A stretch of DNA of 64,000 nt from Arbacia lixula. Taxonomy: Eukaryota > Echinodermata > Echinoidea > Arbacioida > Arbaciidae. The stretch lies in NCBI GenBank assembly GCA_963669155.1, contig OZ022596.1:1896288-1960287 (forward strand). Reading direction: 5' to 3'. The notes under the pieces were generated by a model. The model did no database searches. It was not told the DNA's origin and worked only from the letters and a program-made list of their open reading frames with translations. This document shows positions 32,976 through 46,200 of the stretch, in pieces (position 1 is the stretch's first letter; each line of letters opens with the position of its first letter). The translations under genes and the position numbers were made by a program.

Positions 32976-33339
32976 TCTGATTTTATTTCTAGGATTGAAC
33001 ACTGCAGAATCAGCCCAACCATGAGATATCATAGCCTCTGTTCAAGGGTGCAGACTTCTTTTTTCTACTGTACGTTGCAATGAGAACTAGGTCTGGTTCG
33101 GAAGACTAGTCCTCACTCTGTATCCTTCTCAACACACATGAAATCATCATTTTGAAATGATTCGCCAACTACTTCAGTAAAGAAGAAGGGCATATGTCCA
33201 TTCCAGAATATTCACTGAACATGTTCCATGTGCTGCTAAACGAGGCTAGTAAATGTAATGGATAGAAATGTACAGTAGGTACAAACGCATAAAGGTACAA
33301 ACGCATAAAGCGTTCGCCTAGTGAGTTTCATTGGTTGTT

Positions 33340-33830
33340 TCTATGGCTGTATGAATTCCTTGCCACAGTGATAGACACAAGATTATTACAGGGTACAAGC
33401 AACAGAATGTTAAGTGAACGCGCTTCACTTAAATGTTCAGGGATTCCAAGCCACTGTGCAGTAAACATGGTTATCACATGGTTATCACATGGTTATCACA
33501 TGGCTATCACATGGTTATCACAAGGAACACACAAAAAATCCTTGATGAACATGTTTTATGTGCTGCTTTGGTGGCGATGACATCCAAGCTACAATGATAA
33601 ACACAAAGTTATTACATGGAATAAACAACAGAATGTTCACTGAACATGCTTCGTACGCAGATGACAAGAATGTGAATTCCAAACCACAGTGACGTCCACA
33701 AAGTTATTACAGGGAATAAACAACAGAATATTCACTGAACTTGTTTCGTATATAGCTGACAAGACTATGAATTGCAAGCCACAGTGATGTCCACAGCATA
33801 AGAACGAGATACGGACCACAGAATGTTCAC
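33340..33830 (+). repeat. Degenerate tandem repeat downstream of MFAP1
   Basis: Units of roughly 100 bp carry CACAGTGATxxxCACAAxxTT, ATTACAxGGxAxAAxCAACA and GAATGTTCACTGAAC. A last unit lies at 34238-34285, just beyond the MFAP1 stop codon. An 11-bp inner repeat, ATGGTTATCAC, is repeated about five times at 33466-33521. Confidence 0.8.
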
Positions 33831-34296
33831 TACATTCTGTATAAGCTGTAGTGTTTGCGAGGGTTTCATTTTACGCAAATCGCTAAAGGGTCGCGTATCT
33901 AACGACACGCGAATATATTGTCACAAAATCTTGATCGCTACGCGCATGCACCACACGATGCTGCACACATAGTACCAACGCCATCTATCTCATGATGGGG
34001 TACCAGCACCGTAGCGCTACGGGCGGTACAAGCGGTACATGCATAGCATGCCATCGCAATAACATGTGCAAGTAAGGTTTGTTTCCTCCTATTTGCGTGT
34101 GTTTATCATAGCGGGCCTGGGAGCAGGACATGCATTATAAAGCGCTAGGTGTCATTTGTGAAAACAACAACACGTACAAATACCTGCAACCCCTTCATAC
34201 GCGAAAATATAGGCTTATGCAGTAATCTCCAATTGACAGTGATGAACACAAGCTAATTACATGGTACAAACACATTAAATGTTTCTTGAATGAGTC

Positions 34297-37200
34297 TCAT
34301 GTCGCCTCTCCTCCGCGTGACTTTCTCGCGGTCGGCTTCTCGAATTGCTGCTTCATCCCCCCGGCAACCGTCGACTGGAATTTTCGGGTGAGCGCGGTCT
34401 CGTTGGCCCACGGGGACTCCATGGTGGTCGTGTCCTGGTCAACGAGATGGGTGTACTTGGTGCGGCCTGAACGGCCAAAGTTCTTGACCTGAGGGGGAAA
34501 AGGACATAAAAGACACAATATGTAATGGAACCATTTAAAATCTTCCTTAAAACCCACCTTTTTAAGCATCTATAATTTTCTAGAGGTGCACACAGTTACA
34601 AAGCAATGTATCACTAGTGTATCCCATTATACAGTGTTGCAGAGTGTAGTTTACATAACCCCAATATATAGTTTAGTGTTCAAACAGAAAACCAGCGTGC
34701 CTAGAAACACCTATATAAAGTGCCTTATGACTGAAATCATTATTAATGTTATTAATATGACATAACTTACATAGGTATATGCACAAACAATTAAGTTCCC
34801 TTTTACTATTAGCACATATAAAGATCTCTTGCCAAAAGCATTGAATTACCTGTACTTTAACCCTATATAGCCCGGGCTATTTTGAAATCGCATAGCCCGG
34901 GGGGGGGGGCAAAAACAGCCCCCCCCCCCCTAAGATCTCGACCGTTGATCGCGCGATCGCGACGAAAATTGGCACGTACGTCACCGATGCCGTAATCTCC
35001 ACAATTCAATTGTCAATTGCACCAAAATTATTCAAATTTATTTTTAATTAATTAATTATGCTAATTAAATGCATAAAAATCATAATTTGGTTGTAAATCT
35101 TTAAATGTAGCCCCAAAACTGCTAGATATCAGTCCAGACACTCTTCTTAGGATTATTATCAAATTAGGATTTTAAAAATGGCAATATCAAAGTTTTTCTT
35201 ATGTATTTTATTGTTTTTTGAATTTCTTATGTATTTCTTTGTTTTTTCGACTTTATGTTTTTCATTGTTTTTTTTTTGGAAATTGTTAGCAACACTATTT
35301 CAGTCATAAATAACATGAAATCTATTGTTTTTCATCAGTAAAAATACATATAATGATACATTTATGAATTTTGGGTAGATACAGAATTTGCATTGGATTT
35401 GTACATGAAATCACGTTTTTGAGCAATTTTGGGTCTGACATGCACGTACAAAATGTTACGTAACTTCGGAACCGTGTACCCCCGCGTCGCAAATTTGGTC
35501 TTAAAAGTTGCGTGAGACTTGAAGGAAAAAAGTCATGAAACGTCGCGGCGCGATCTTTTCGCGTTACAAATCTATTGCGAAAAATGTCGAGGGGGGGGCT
35601 GTTTTTGCCCCCCCCCCCCCCCGGGCTAGATAGGGTTAAACAAGATTACTGGCTCTATGAAGAGAATACCAATGCAGCTTTTTTCATTAGTTTTTGTTCT
35701 TAACTCTTTATACATAGTTGATACATTTCTGCAGAAAAATTCAAATAAATTCCATACAACGGCAAACTTGTCTGGCACAAAAAAAATAATTTTGCATAAT
35801 AATAAACCGTTGCCCATGGTTACATCTCCAGGCTTTGTGAGCCTGTGTCCAGTTAGGATGTCAAAAATTGCCATGGAACTGCAGTAATCGGTTTAATTGC
35901 ACCCTATAATGAATTTGAAGCCCGTTTATAGTCTGTTGTATATTGTCCATGCAGCAGATTACACAAGAGTCGTACTGCTCAGTATCTGAGTGGAGAAAAG
36001 CCAACCTGCATATATGCAGGTTCAGTAAAGAACGTGTTAACTCTTTATGATGTGTGATGTCTGCATTTTTTCACCGGTAATATACACAAGTCCCATACAG
36101 GAACATGAAGGATTGAGTTGGCATTATAGTTTTTGCGCTGAGGGTGATTTTTAAACCAGTAATCCACAAAAATCCCATAGAGCAGCATTTTATCTGGCAC
36201 ACACAGGTTTAAGTTTGCATTATGCTCTTTGTGCTAAGTATGCATTTTTTAACCAGTAATCAACACAAATTTCATTGAGCATACTTTTATCTGGTACACC
36301 AAAAATTGTGTTTACATTACATTATATGTGCTAAAAGGTGGATTTTTTTAACCAGTAATTCACATAAATCCCATAAACAGCATTTGATCTGGCGCAAGGG
36401 AAAGGTTAAACATACCTGCATGACTTTGGGCAAGACGGTCTTGTCGAAGTGATCTTCCAGGGTTGCGCCGGAGACATCGCGCTTCAAGACATCCTTATCC
36501 TCATCCTGTGTGAGACAAAGGAGAGGTTGATATGTTACTATGACGATACAGTGAAACCTGCACACAAAACGGTTACCCTTTTTCCAAGGCCTTGAAAATC
36601 CTATTGGCTTACTATAAATCTTCATGTCAATGGTAATGAGAGAGTTCACCCTTACATTACCAGGCCTTGAAAATCCAACTGGCTTACCACACATCTTCAT
36701 GTCAATGGTAATGAGAGAGTTAACCCTCACATTACCAGGCCTTGAAAACCCCATTGGCTTACTACACATCTTCATGCCAATGGTAATGACAGCATAAACC
36801 CTCACATTACCAGGCCTTGAAAGCCCCATTGACTTACTACACATGTCATACCAATGGTAACAAGAGAGTTAACCCTTACATTACCTGGTCTTGAATACCA
36901 CATTGGCTTACTACACATCTTTACGTCAACGGTAATGAGAGTTGTCTCGGACAAATACTACTCCTGGTGCTTTCTTAGTACCGGGAATTATGCTGGTGTT
37001 GTGATTGACATCGTATTACCGGTACGTGAATTGTGTCACACTGAATGCCTATCAAAGCCATCTATTTTGTCATTGAATATTGTCACACAATGCATAGTCC
37101 CACACATGTGTAAAAGACTCAACGTTTGCTAACGCCGCATATACACCACACCCCGACTTACACATGATTTTTAAGGGGAAAAAAAACACGAGGCCATTGA

Positions 37201-40200
37201 CTTACTGCCAATCTTTATGCCAATGGTAATGGGAGAGTTAACCCTTATATACAACTTTTTACAAACGTTGCCTTTTTTATGTTCTTTGATGAAGGAATAC
37301 ATTCTTTTCAAAGTAATATGTGTGTAAAAACACGTGTTTAATGATAACCCAAAATAATTTCAGTGTTAACTATCCCTTTAACCATGATGCAGAGCTACTA
37401 ACATTGAAAATCGACAATCCGGAAGATTTGGGGAAATTTCATCAGGAATCAGGAAGATGTTTATAAAATGCATACAACCTAATGGCAATAATTTATCAAT
37501 AATCAGGGAGATTGGGTGACGTGATGAAATCCAATGCAGTAATATGGGCATACAACCTAATGACAATAATCTATCAATAATCAGGAAGATTGGGTGATGT
37601 GACGAAATCCAATGCACTATTATTGGCCCACTTTCAGGGAGTCTCCTGCGAAATCAGGGAGACTTGGCAGCTCTGCATAATGGCATAAGAAACGAATGAG
37701 ACGTACCAGGTAGAATGCTCCGCGGTGGTAGTACTTCTGGAGGAACTTGTAGCGCCCCTTCTGAGGCTTGTTGGTGATCTCCTTGGGGTTCAATCTCAGC
37801 ATCTCCCTCCTCTCCTCCTCCGTCAAGTTCCTCATTCGTTCCGTCTCCTGTTGCTCCTTCTCAAGCCTGAGGAGAGACAGAAGGAAGGAACGAGAATGAA
37901 GTTAGTCAACAAGATTTGCATTGGATCTGCATACTCGAAATGTTCTGCTAAATCGCTATATAGCCCGGGGGAGGGACAAAAACAGCCCCCCCCCCCCCAC
38001 CCCTCGACATTTTCTTTTGTAACTTTTTAACACATCAATATTATACACTGCAATTTTATGACTTTTTTCTCTAACATCGAACGCATGTTTTAAGTCCAAG
38101 TTTGCAAAATTTGGGGGTACAGGTGTGGAGATGTAGCACATTTTCAGGTTCATTGTCACCAAAAACTGCAGTTTCCATTGACTTTTGTGTGTACAATACA
38201 TGGGCAAAACAGAAAGTGTTGTCGGATTAATGTTTGTTTCTCTTCTAAATTAATTTAAAGAACATGACTGACTAACATCATGCTACATTCCCTTGCATTT
38301 TCTTGAAAAATAGGGGAAAATTGTTAAAAGATTGAATTTCCAATAAAAACAAAATCGTATTTGCATAATCAATTAGGTATCAAAACACTATAATTGATAT
38401 TTAAAAATTTACAATGCATTCTTGTCATATACATGATGAAGCACCCTCACATCAAATGTGGATGTAATCGTCCATAAATGGCTGAGATCTTGGGGGGGGG
38501 GGGGGGGGGGTGTTTTTTTTTCAACAGAGCACATAAGGGGTGAGTTTTTACTTAGAGAACGATCATGTGTTCCAGCTAATAATATGGAGTGACGCCAGCG
38601 AGAAAACCAAGTCAACTTACTGTTCTCTTTCATCCCTGTCGCGTTTAATGCGCTTCAGTTCCCGGACCTTCCACGCTTCATACTCGACCTCGTCATTCTC
38701 GTCATCCGTGTTCACCGTCATCAGGTTGGGTTCGTTAGATCCAACATCCTCCTCCACCTCCTGAATCTGCCTAGCATCCAATTCAACCATCTGGATGGAA
38801 AGGAGGATAATTCAGACTTAGTACTGGTTCTAACGCTGGTATTATGATAATGAAACAAGGTTATCCTTCCATCTACCGAAGGTTGGGTTCATTAGATCCT
38901 ACGTCCTGCCCCACTTCCTAAATCTGCCTGCATCCAATTCAACCATCTGAATGGAAAGGAGGATAAACTCAGAGTTAGTACTAGTTCTAACGCTGGTATT
39001 ATGATAATGAAACAAGGTTATCCTTCCATCTACCGAAGGGTGGGTTCATTAGATCCTACCTCCTGCCCCACTTCCTGAATCTGCCTGGCATCCAATAAAT
39101 TGAGAGAATGATTACCTCAAATTTAGTACTAGTTCTAACGCTGGTATTAAGATATTGAAACAAGGTTATCCTTCCATCTACACTTCTTCAACTTGCATCA
39201 AAGAACTATGCACGGTATTGACGACTCAAAAGAGGAACTCAGAGTACTATGACAGACTTGATATTTTGAAAGATTTATTAAAGGTGATATTCATAGAAAA
39301 TTCAAAAATATGAAGATATTCATCTACAGAAAGCTTATAAGCCATACAATGAGCTCGGATGACATTCAAACAAAATATCACTTTCCAAAAAGCGAAATTA
39401 GGGTGAAAACAATCACCGTATTCTCGGGGACAAATTTGACCTACTGTCATCCGAAACGGCCTTTAGGTCTGACGTAAGAAACGGGAGGCGTTATTGTGCA
39501 TCACACATGCCAATCCGCAGCTTCTTTTCCGCCAGAAGCACCAGGCATTGTTAATGAAACTCTGATGGCAGTTGCTAGTGGATTAACAGGTGTGATACAC
39601 AATGGTCATTGTGAAGCATATCCCGGCTGTGACGTACAAACAGCGCCACTTTCCCTGAGGCGATTTTGTAGGTCAGGAAGAGAGTCAATTTAGAGAAATT
39701 TGACTTTCATTGAACACATAACTGAACACTTTCATGGCATGTTAGCTGCATAAATTGCTTTAATAACTCATTCAATTATAAAATAAACTATATTTATTTG
39801 ATTTTATTTCCTATGAATATCACCTTTAACTGTTTCACTCTTTTCCTTGTATGTTGATCAATACAGACTGAGAGATTTCTTACTCGTATCGTCTCCTTCT
39901 TGCGATCCTCTGCTCTGCGTTTCTCCTCTTCCTCAAGCTCCTTCTGCTTCAGGGCTGCAATCTCCTTCTCTTGGATGGTGACCCTGTCTTTCCTACATTT
40001 AAGAAGAAGAACATGTCATTTTTGTGAAATAACTGATTCCAATCTTCTTTACAGAATGTACTACTAACTGGAAACTGCAGCTGGACTTTTTAGGCCACTG
40101 TGTGAGAAAGGTAAGTTTGGAGTGTTTGTTTCTAACTGGAAAGATAGCAGGAAAGAGAGATCGAGGGCGCCAAACAGTAATGTTTTTGCAGAGCATTGCA

Positions 40201-43200
40201 ACATGGACTAGTTGAAGAAGATTGAGCTTCTTAGACTGGCAATGGAAAGGAAAGCCTGGCATTTCATGGTCGCCAGCGTCACAAGATATGGCACTTGAGA
40301 GAGAGAAACTGATTCCAATGTTCTTTACAGCATGTACTAGTACAGTGAAATGTGAATATAACATCTTTAATGAGAGACAAGCAATGTCTATCAGGGCTAC
40401 AATATGCTTCTGGATGGATGGTGACCCTGTCTTTCCTCCAAATAATAAGAAAACATATGTTGCTTTAATAGAATATAACCAATTCCAATCTTCTTTTCTG
40501 TGAAACCTGTATATAAAGACAGAGCATGGGAGACAAAAAAAATGTGATCTTTATTTGCAGCAGGCCTTTACCTACCACTATATACTTCCAATGTTTTTTC
40601 GCAATCTGTATATTTGGCCCTGATTGTTCCATTTGAATTCAATTGAATTTATTTTATTTATGAGCCCAATAAAATTCATGAATGGTGCAAAATGAATTAA
40701 AGGGAGTACATTGTACTGGGAAGGCAAAAAGCCTTCAAAAGGTTGATCGTGAGCAGTCTTCTTACAAATGGTCTTAAATTCATGTATTGTCCATTTTAGA
40801 AACTTGCTGAAAGTTATTTGCCCTCAAATGATCCACATTTGGAGTAATTAATGATTACTAGTGAAATCATCAAAATGTTCGGACGAACAGTTTGTGGGTT
40901 TGTGATTTAATCACTAATTATTCCAAATGTGGATCATTTGAGGGCAAATAACTTTCTGCAAGTTTCTAAAATGTACAATATATTAATGTAAGACCATTGG
41001 TAAGAAGATTGCTCATGATCATGTTTTTGATGGATTTTTGCCTTCCCAGTAGAATATACTCCCTTTAAGCCTATCATTGTAAAATGTGTATGAAGTGTAT
41101 TATAAGTTGAAAGGTCCATAAAACTGAGCTCTTATGGCGGCGAGATCTTTGTAAAGGGTGCTGCATTCACTGGCAGTCTTATCAGCCCCACCCTCAAGAT
41201 TGGGAGAACTTTGATAGTCGCAAACTTGACCGCATATGCAATAATAGCAGCAATCTTTGATATGCTACGGCGCACGTACTGTACACAGAATGAGGCGTGT
41301 GCGTGCATGTGTGTGTAAGCATTGCAGCGAAGCATAACGAGACCGAACATTCGTGTGGCTCCGGTCAACTTTGTGAAGTCAGATCTTTTATGTTATAGTT
41401 TGCGAGCAATGTGTACGGTTCAACAGGCCTTTCGCAAAGCAAGTAAGGACCTCTACTCCCCATAGATACTGACACTTGGCTTGGTACTAATATGCTTTTC
41501 ACACTGGCAAAAATTAGCCCCATACTATCCTTAGCCCCGTACTATCCCTAGCCCCGTACTATTTTTTGAAGCTTTTCACACTGGCATTTCTTAGCCCCGT
41601 ACTATTTCTTAAACCCGACTAGCTTTTCACACTGTTCTCACTCGCAATCGTTAGCCCCGGACTTTCTCGACAGCTTATGAATATTTATGAGTGTACGTCT
41701 TGCACATCGGCTCTTTACCACTCCGCATCAAGGTCACTCGCCCGTCGGGCGTTATCTGATTGGTCTCGGCGTTTCGGCCTTGAGAGCTGACATCGCATTT
41801 CCTTAGCCCCGTACTATTTTTCGTTTCTGTTCACACTGGCGCTCTTAGCCCCGGACTATTTGGCTTGGCCCTGCAATTGCGGTGTTAGCCCTGCTTTTTT
41901 GCAGGGCCAAATAATCCCGGATTATTGGTGGGGCTAGCCTACTTTGGTAAAAACCAATGTGAACAGAAAGTGGTCTAAGCTTAGCCCCTTACTATAGGTG
42001 GGGATAAGGCCCCCCCCCCCCCCCCCCCCTTAGCCCCACCTATAGTACGGGGCTAAGGAAATTTTTGCCAGTGTGAAAAGCATATAAGAAGGTTGAAGGG
42101 TAGACAGTGGTACTTACTTGGCAACAAACACCGGCTTGAGCCTGGGTCCGTCCTCCTCCTCTGAGTCGGTGTACTCTTCGTACTCTGACGACTCCTCCTC
42201 CTCAGAGCTGGCCTTATCCCTCTTGCCCTCATCCTCAATCCCCAGCACCTACAGGTCAAAGGTCACAGGTTAAGGGTCAACCGATATCATTCACAGCAGC
42301 TCAACAAACACAGTCATACAGTGCCTGGCACCTACAAGTCAAAGGTCACAGGTCAAGGGTCAAACGATATCATTCACAGCAGCTCAACAGACACATTCAT
42401 ACAGTACCCAGCAATTACAAGTCAAAGGTCACAGGTCAAGGGTCAACCGATATCATTCACAGCAGCTAAACAAACACATTCATACAGTGCCCAGCACCTA
42501 CGGGTCAAAGGTCACAGGTCAAGGCTCAAGCGTCAACCGATATCATTCATGGCAGCTGAACAAACACATTCATACAGTGCCCAGCACCTACAGGTCACAG
42601 GTCACAGGTCAAAGGTCACAGGACAAGGGTCAATCAACATCATTCGTGGTGGCTCAACACGCACATTCATACAGTGGGACTAAAATCAAGGTCAAAGTTC
42701 ATAGGTCAAAGGAGAGCAGGGACTAGACTACACTCATACGATCACACATGAAGCAAATTTTAAATATCATCAGTATCATCTCACTACAAATCAGTTTGCA
42801 GTTCATACCGGTATACTACACCTAAGTTCTTAGTTCAAAGAATATATACAAGGGTAAATGGTCGGATTAAAAATTTATGACTTTTCAGCAATTGAGTGAG
42901 TTTTTCAAGCTTAAATAGGTCGAATATAATCCTATTATAAGCCCATTTTCAGTTCCAAGCGAGTTCATCATAGAATCATGTAAAATTTGATCCTACATTT
43001 ACCTCCTTCCTGGGATATGTTGCATATCAGTTTTCAATTATTGTAACAAAAGTTGTTTTTTTTTTACCTGGAAAAGGGACTCCCTGTCTTTAAAGGGGAA
43101 GTTCACCCTGAAATTATTTTGGTTTCAATAAAAAGAGACAAATGAAAGAAACATATGAGTGAAGGTTTGACGAAAATCGATCAAAGGAAAAGAAAGTTAT

Positions 43201-46200
43201 TTGATTTTAAAGTTTTGATTTTGTGACGTCACGTGCGAGGTGCTCTCCCATATGTTGTGTACAAAATAAGTCGATAAATTGCCTTTTTCCCTGTTTTTGA
43301 CAACGGAATGATTTTTTTTTGTACAGGTATGTGTGTAAAAACGTATTTCTGATAATGTATCAAACGCACAAGTAAAAGGATGCATATCTTTGTGAGAAAA
43401 TGCACATTTTCGAAAAAAATTGTACACAACATATGGGAGAGCACCTCGCATGTGATGTCACAAAATAAAATAACTTTCTTTTCCTTTGACCGATTTTCGT
43501 CAAACCTTCACTCATATGTTTCTTTCATTTGACTCTTTTTATTGAAACCAAAATAATTTCAGGGTGAACTTCTCCTTTACTCAAGTTCCTATTCCATCCC
43601 TACCTCCTCCTCCTTCTCCTGCTGAGCCCTCAGCCTGGCCTTGGCCCGCATGGCCGCTCTCCGCCGCTCGATCTCCTCCTCATCCAGCTCCTCCTCGTCC
43701 GACGAGCTCTCCTCCACCTCCATCCGGTACACTTTCCTCGGGTATCGCTCCTTCTCTCGTTCCCTCTCTCGCAACTCCATCGGCCTCTCCTCTTCCTCTG
43801 CATCTTCCCGCTCGCTCTCGCTGGAGCTTGCGACCCTGTCCCGCCCACGGTGGCCGACGTCGGCTGAGGGGCGGTGCCATAAGTCTTTCTTCTCATCATC
43901 GTCCTCCTCGTCTTCCACTCCCTCATCGATGATCTCTGGCCCGTGGATGTGCCGATGTCGAAGTACTCTGAGGGTCATGAAAAGAAGGCGAAAGTATTCA
44001 TCACCCATGAGGGCAGTGTTCTGTCCATTGTCGTTTTGAAGGAAAGGTCAAGAAGTGAGGGAATTTTGCGAAAATAAAGAAAGCTTTTGACTCAGGCAGA
44101 GAGATCCTGGGGGGCATTTCATGAAAGATGTCAGCACTCCGACAGTTACCATAGGAACAGTCAAATGCTCATGCCTCTCAGCCAATCAAAACCGAGGATT
44201 TCACTGAAATTGTCAGCATTGACTATTTAGTCGGTGCTGACAACTTTCATGAAATGCCCCCCTGGATTTGAGCCTGGCCCTGTGTATACAGAATCTTTAT
44301 ACAGCAGCATTTTGTCTGGCGCGGCAAGATTTACAGACACGGTGCCCCATTTGCAAAAGTCATGAAACTTGACAGGAATCAGCATTTTACTCTAATTATA
44401 AAGTGTATGATATCACACAGTCATGGCTTCACGAATACTTTCAGGAAAAGTGTAAAACTATCCTGGTTCAGGTTTGAAAAGCTTCAACCATATAGTCTAC
44501 ATTCATAATTGTATTGTTCCTGCTTCACGAACACTTTCAAGAAAAGTGAAAACTCTCCTTGTTTATGTTTGAAACGCACCGACCATAGTCTACATTCATA
44601 ATAATATTGTCCCTGTCAGTGCACGATACAGGCATTGCTCCCATTGAACGCATGCACAGTGGATCAGACAGGTGCCGGTCATAATAGCGCACAACAGTCT
44701 CTGGTCTCTAGGCTATAGGTTACAAATGACACACCAAAACCTCCTCAAATTCTAGCAATTGCTTTAATTCCCCTGAAAGTCAGTTTCCAGTTCTAGCATT
44801 GAGAGGGATGTTCTGAGTTTCCACTTTCAGTGTTTTTTACCCAAAAAAATGTGACCTTCATCATGTCTTTCCTGCTCAAAACCTTCTTAAGATCTAGTGA
44901 TTGTTTTAATTCCGCTGAAAGTCAGTTTCCAGTTCTAGCATTGAGAGGGATGTTCTGAGTTTCCATTTTCAGTGTTTTTTACAAAAAAAATGTGACCTTC
45001 AACATGTGGTTAAGACAGTACCTGTCTTCTTCTTCTTCATCACTGTCTTCTTCATGTCTCGCTCTCAGTCTACGTATCCTGGCGTCCTCTGCATCGAGCC
45101 TGGTTGACTGGTGGTGCAGCAGAGCTCGACGTCGTCCAACGAACGGCCCTTCCACCTCCTCCTCCTCGTCACTGCTAAACTGAGGGGCAAAGTCAGGCCT
45201 GCAAGATAAACAAAGAACAGATTAACATCCTTTTGATTAAAATATGATCTAATTTTGCCCTGCACGGCTAAAAAAAGAGTAACGAGAGAGCAGCTGTGAA
45301 AGAAAAAATCTATAGGATAAAACAATCAAGTTTGGAATCCCCCCCCCCCTTCCACCTACCCACCCACCCCTGCAAAGAGTAATGTATGATACAAGTTTTC
45401 AATTGCCATCATTTTGCCTGCTGAAATTTTTCCTCACCTTTAAGTATTTGAGTTTGTAATATTATGAAATGTGTAGAAAATTAAATTAAGTAAGCGAATG
45501 GGAGTCAGGCTCGACTAGCACATGTGGTATATAAAACTGCATTACCATTAGTTATAAATCATCTCTGACAGTTGTCAAATGTTATTGTAACATGTGTGTT
45601 AAGCATTCAGGCACCCATGTAATGTAATTGTCAATAGAAATGTCATGTTAAGTAGTTTAATGTGTTCTTGTCAATGATGATGATAGTAATAAAACAATCA
45701 ATTAATTAAACAAGTCAAAATATATCACTGGTTCTTAGTTGCTATTAACATATTACTTAGTAGCTGGAAGCCCATACTGACCTTTTACCAGGGACGTATC
45801 TCTTGACTTTGACCTTCTGCATACTAATTTCACCTGGAAGAAAACAAAAATAGACATGGTTTGGAAAATTGGGCGTCTTGGAAAGGGAAACTCTAGTCCA
45901 AGAAGCAGTTGGTCACAATTGTGTGTCAGCACAAAAATCAAAGAGATCAAAAACAGTTTTCAGGAAGTTGCTTGTGAGGCAAACTAGTAACTTTTAAAAG
46001 AGGTTGTAATGATATCCTCAATTTTGTCCAAGGATTTTATATAGTTTTATATAAATATATCCTTTCCCCTTAATCAACTACTTTCCATGTCTTTACATGA
46101 TATTCAATGATTAAAGTATATTTCATTGGATGTTTCTTCAGAAATAACAAATAAGTAGTGAACTTTGAAAATAATGATTGCTTTGTGCATAGCAATTTGT

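Noticed and set aside
36317..36844. 175-codon minus-strand open frame
   Set aside because: Mostly the 79-bp intronic tandem repeat read through; only MFAP1 exon 9 inside it is real.
42241..42676. CRISPR-like spaced repeats
   Set aside because: Direct tandem units of about 83 bp without unique spacers, in a eukaryotic intron.
42321..42726. Repeat-encoded open frames of 79-120 codons
   Set aside because: Translation of the exon 5 boundary minisatellite, on the strand opposite to MFAP1.
43564..44039. Plus-strand open frames of 122-132 codons
   Set aside because: Antisense shadows of the acidic MFAP1 exon 4, whose GAG/GAA codons read as open Ser/Pro-rich frames.
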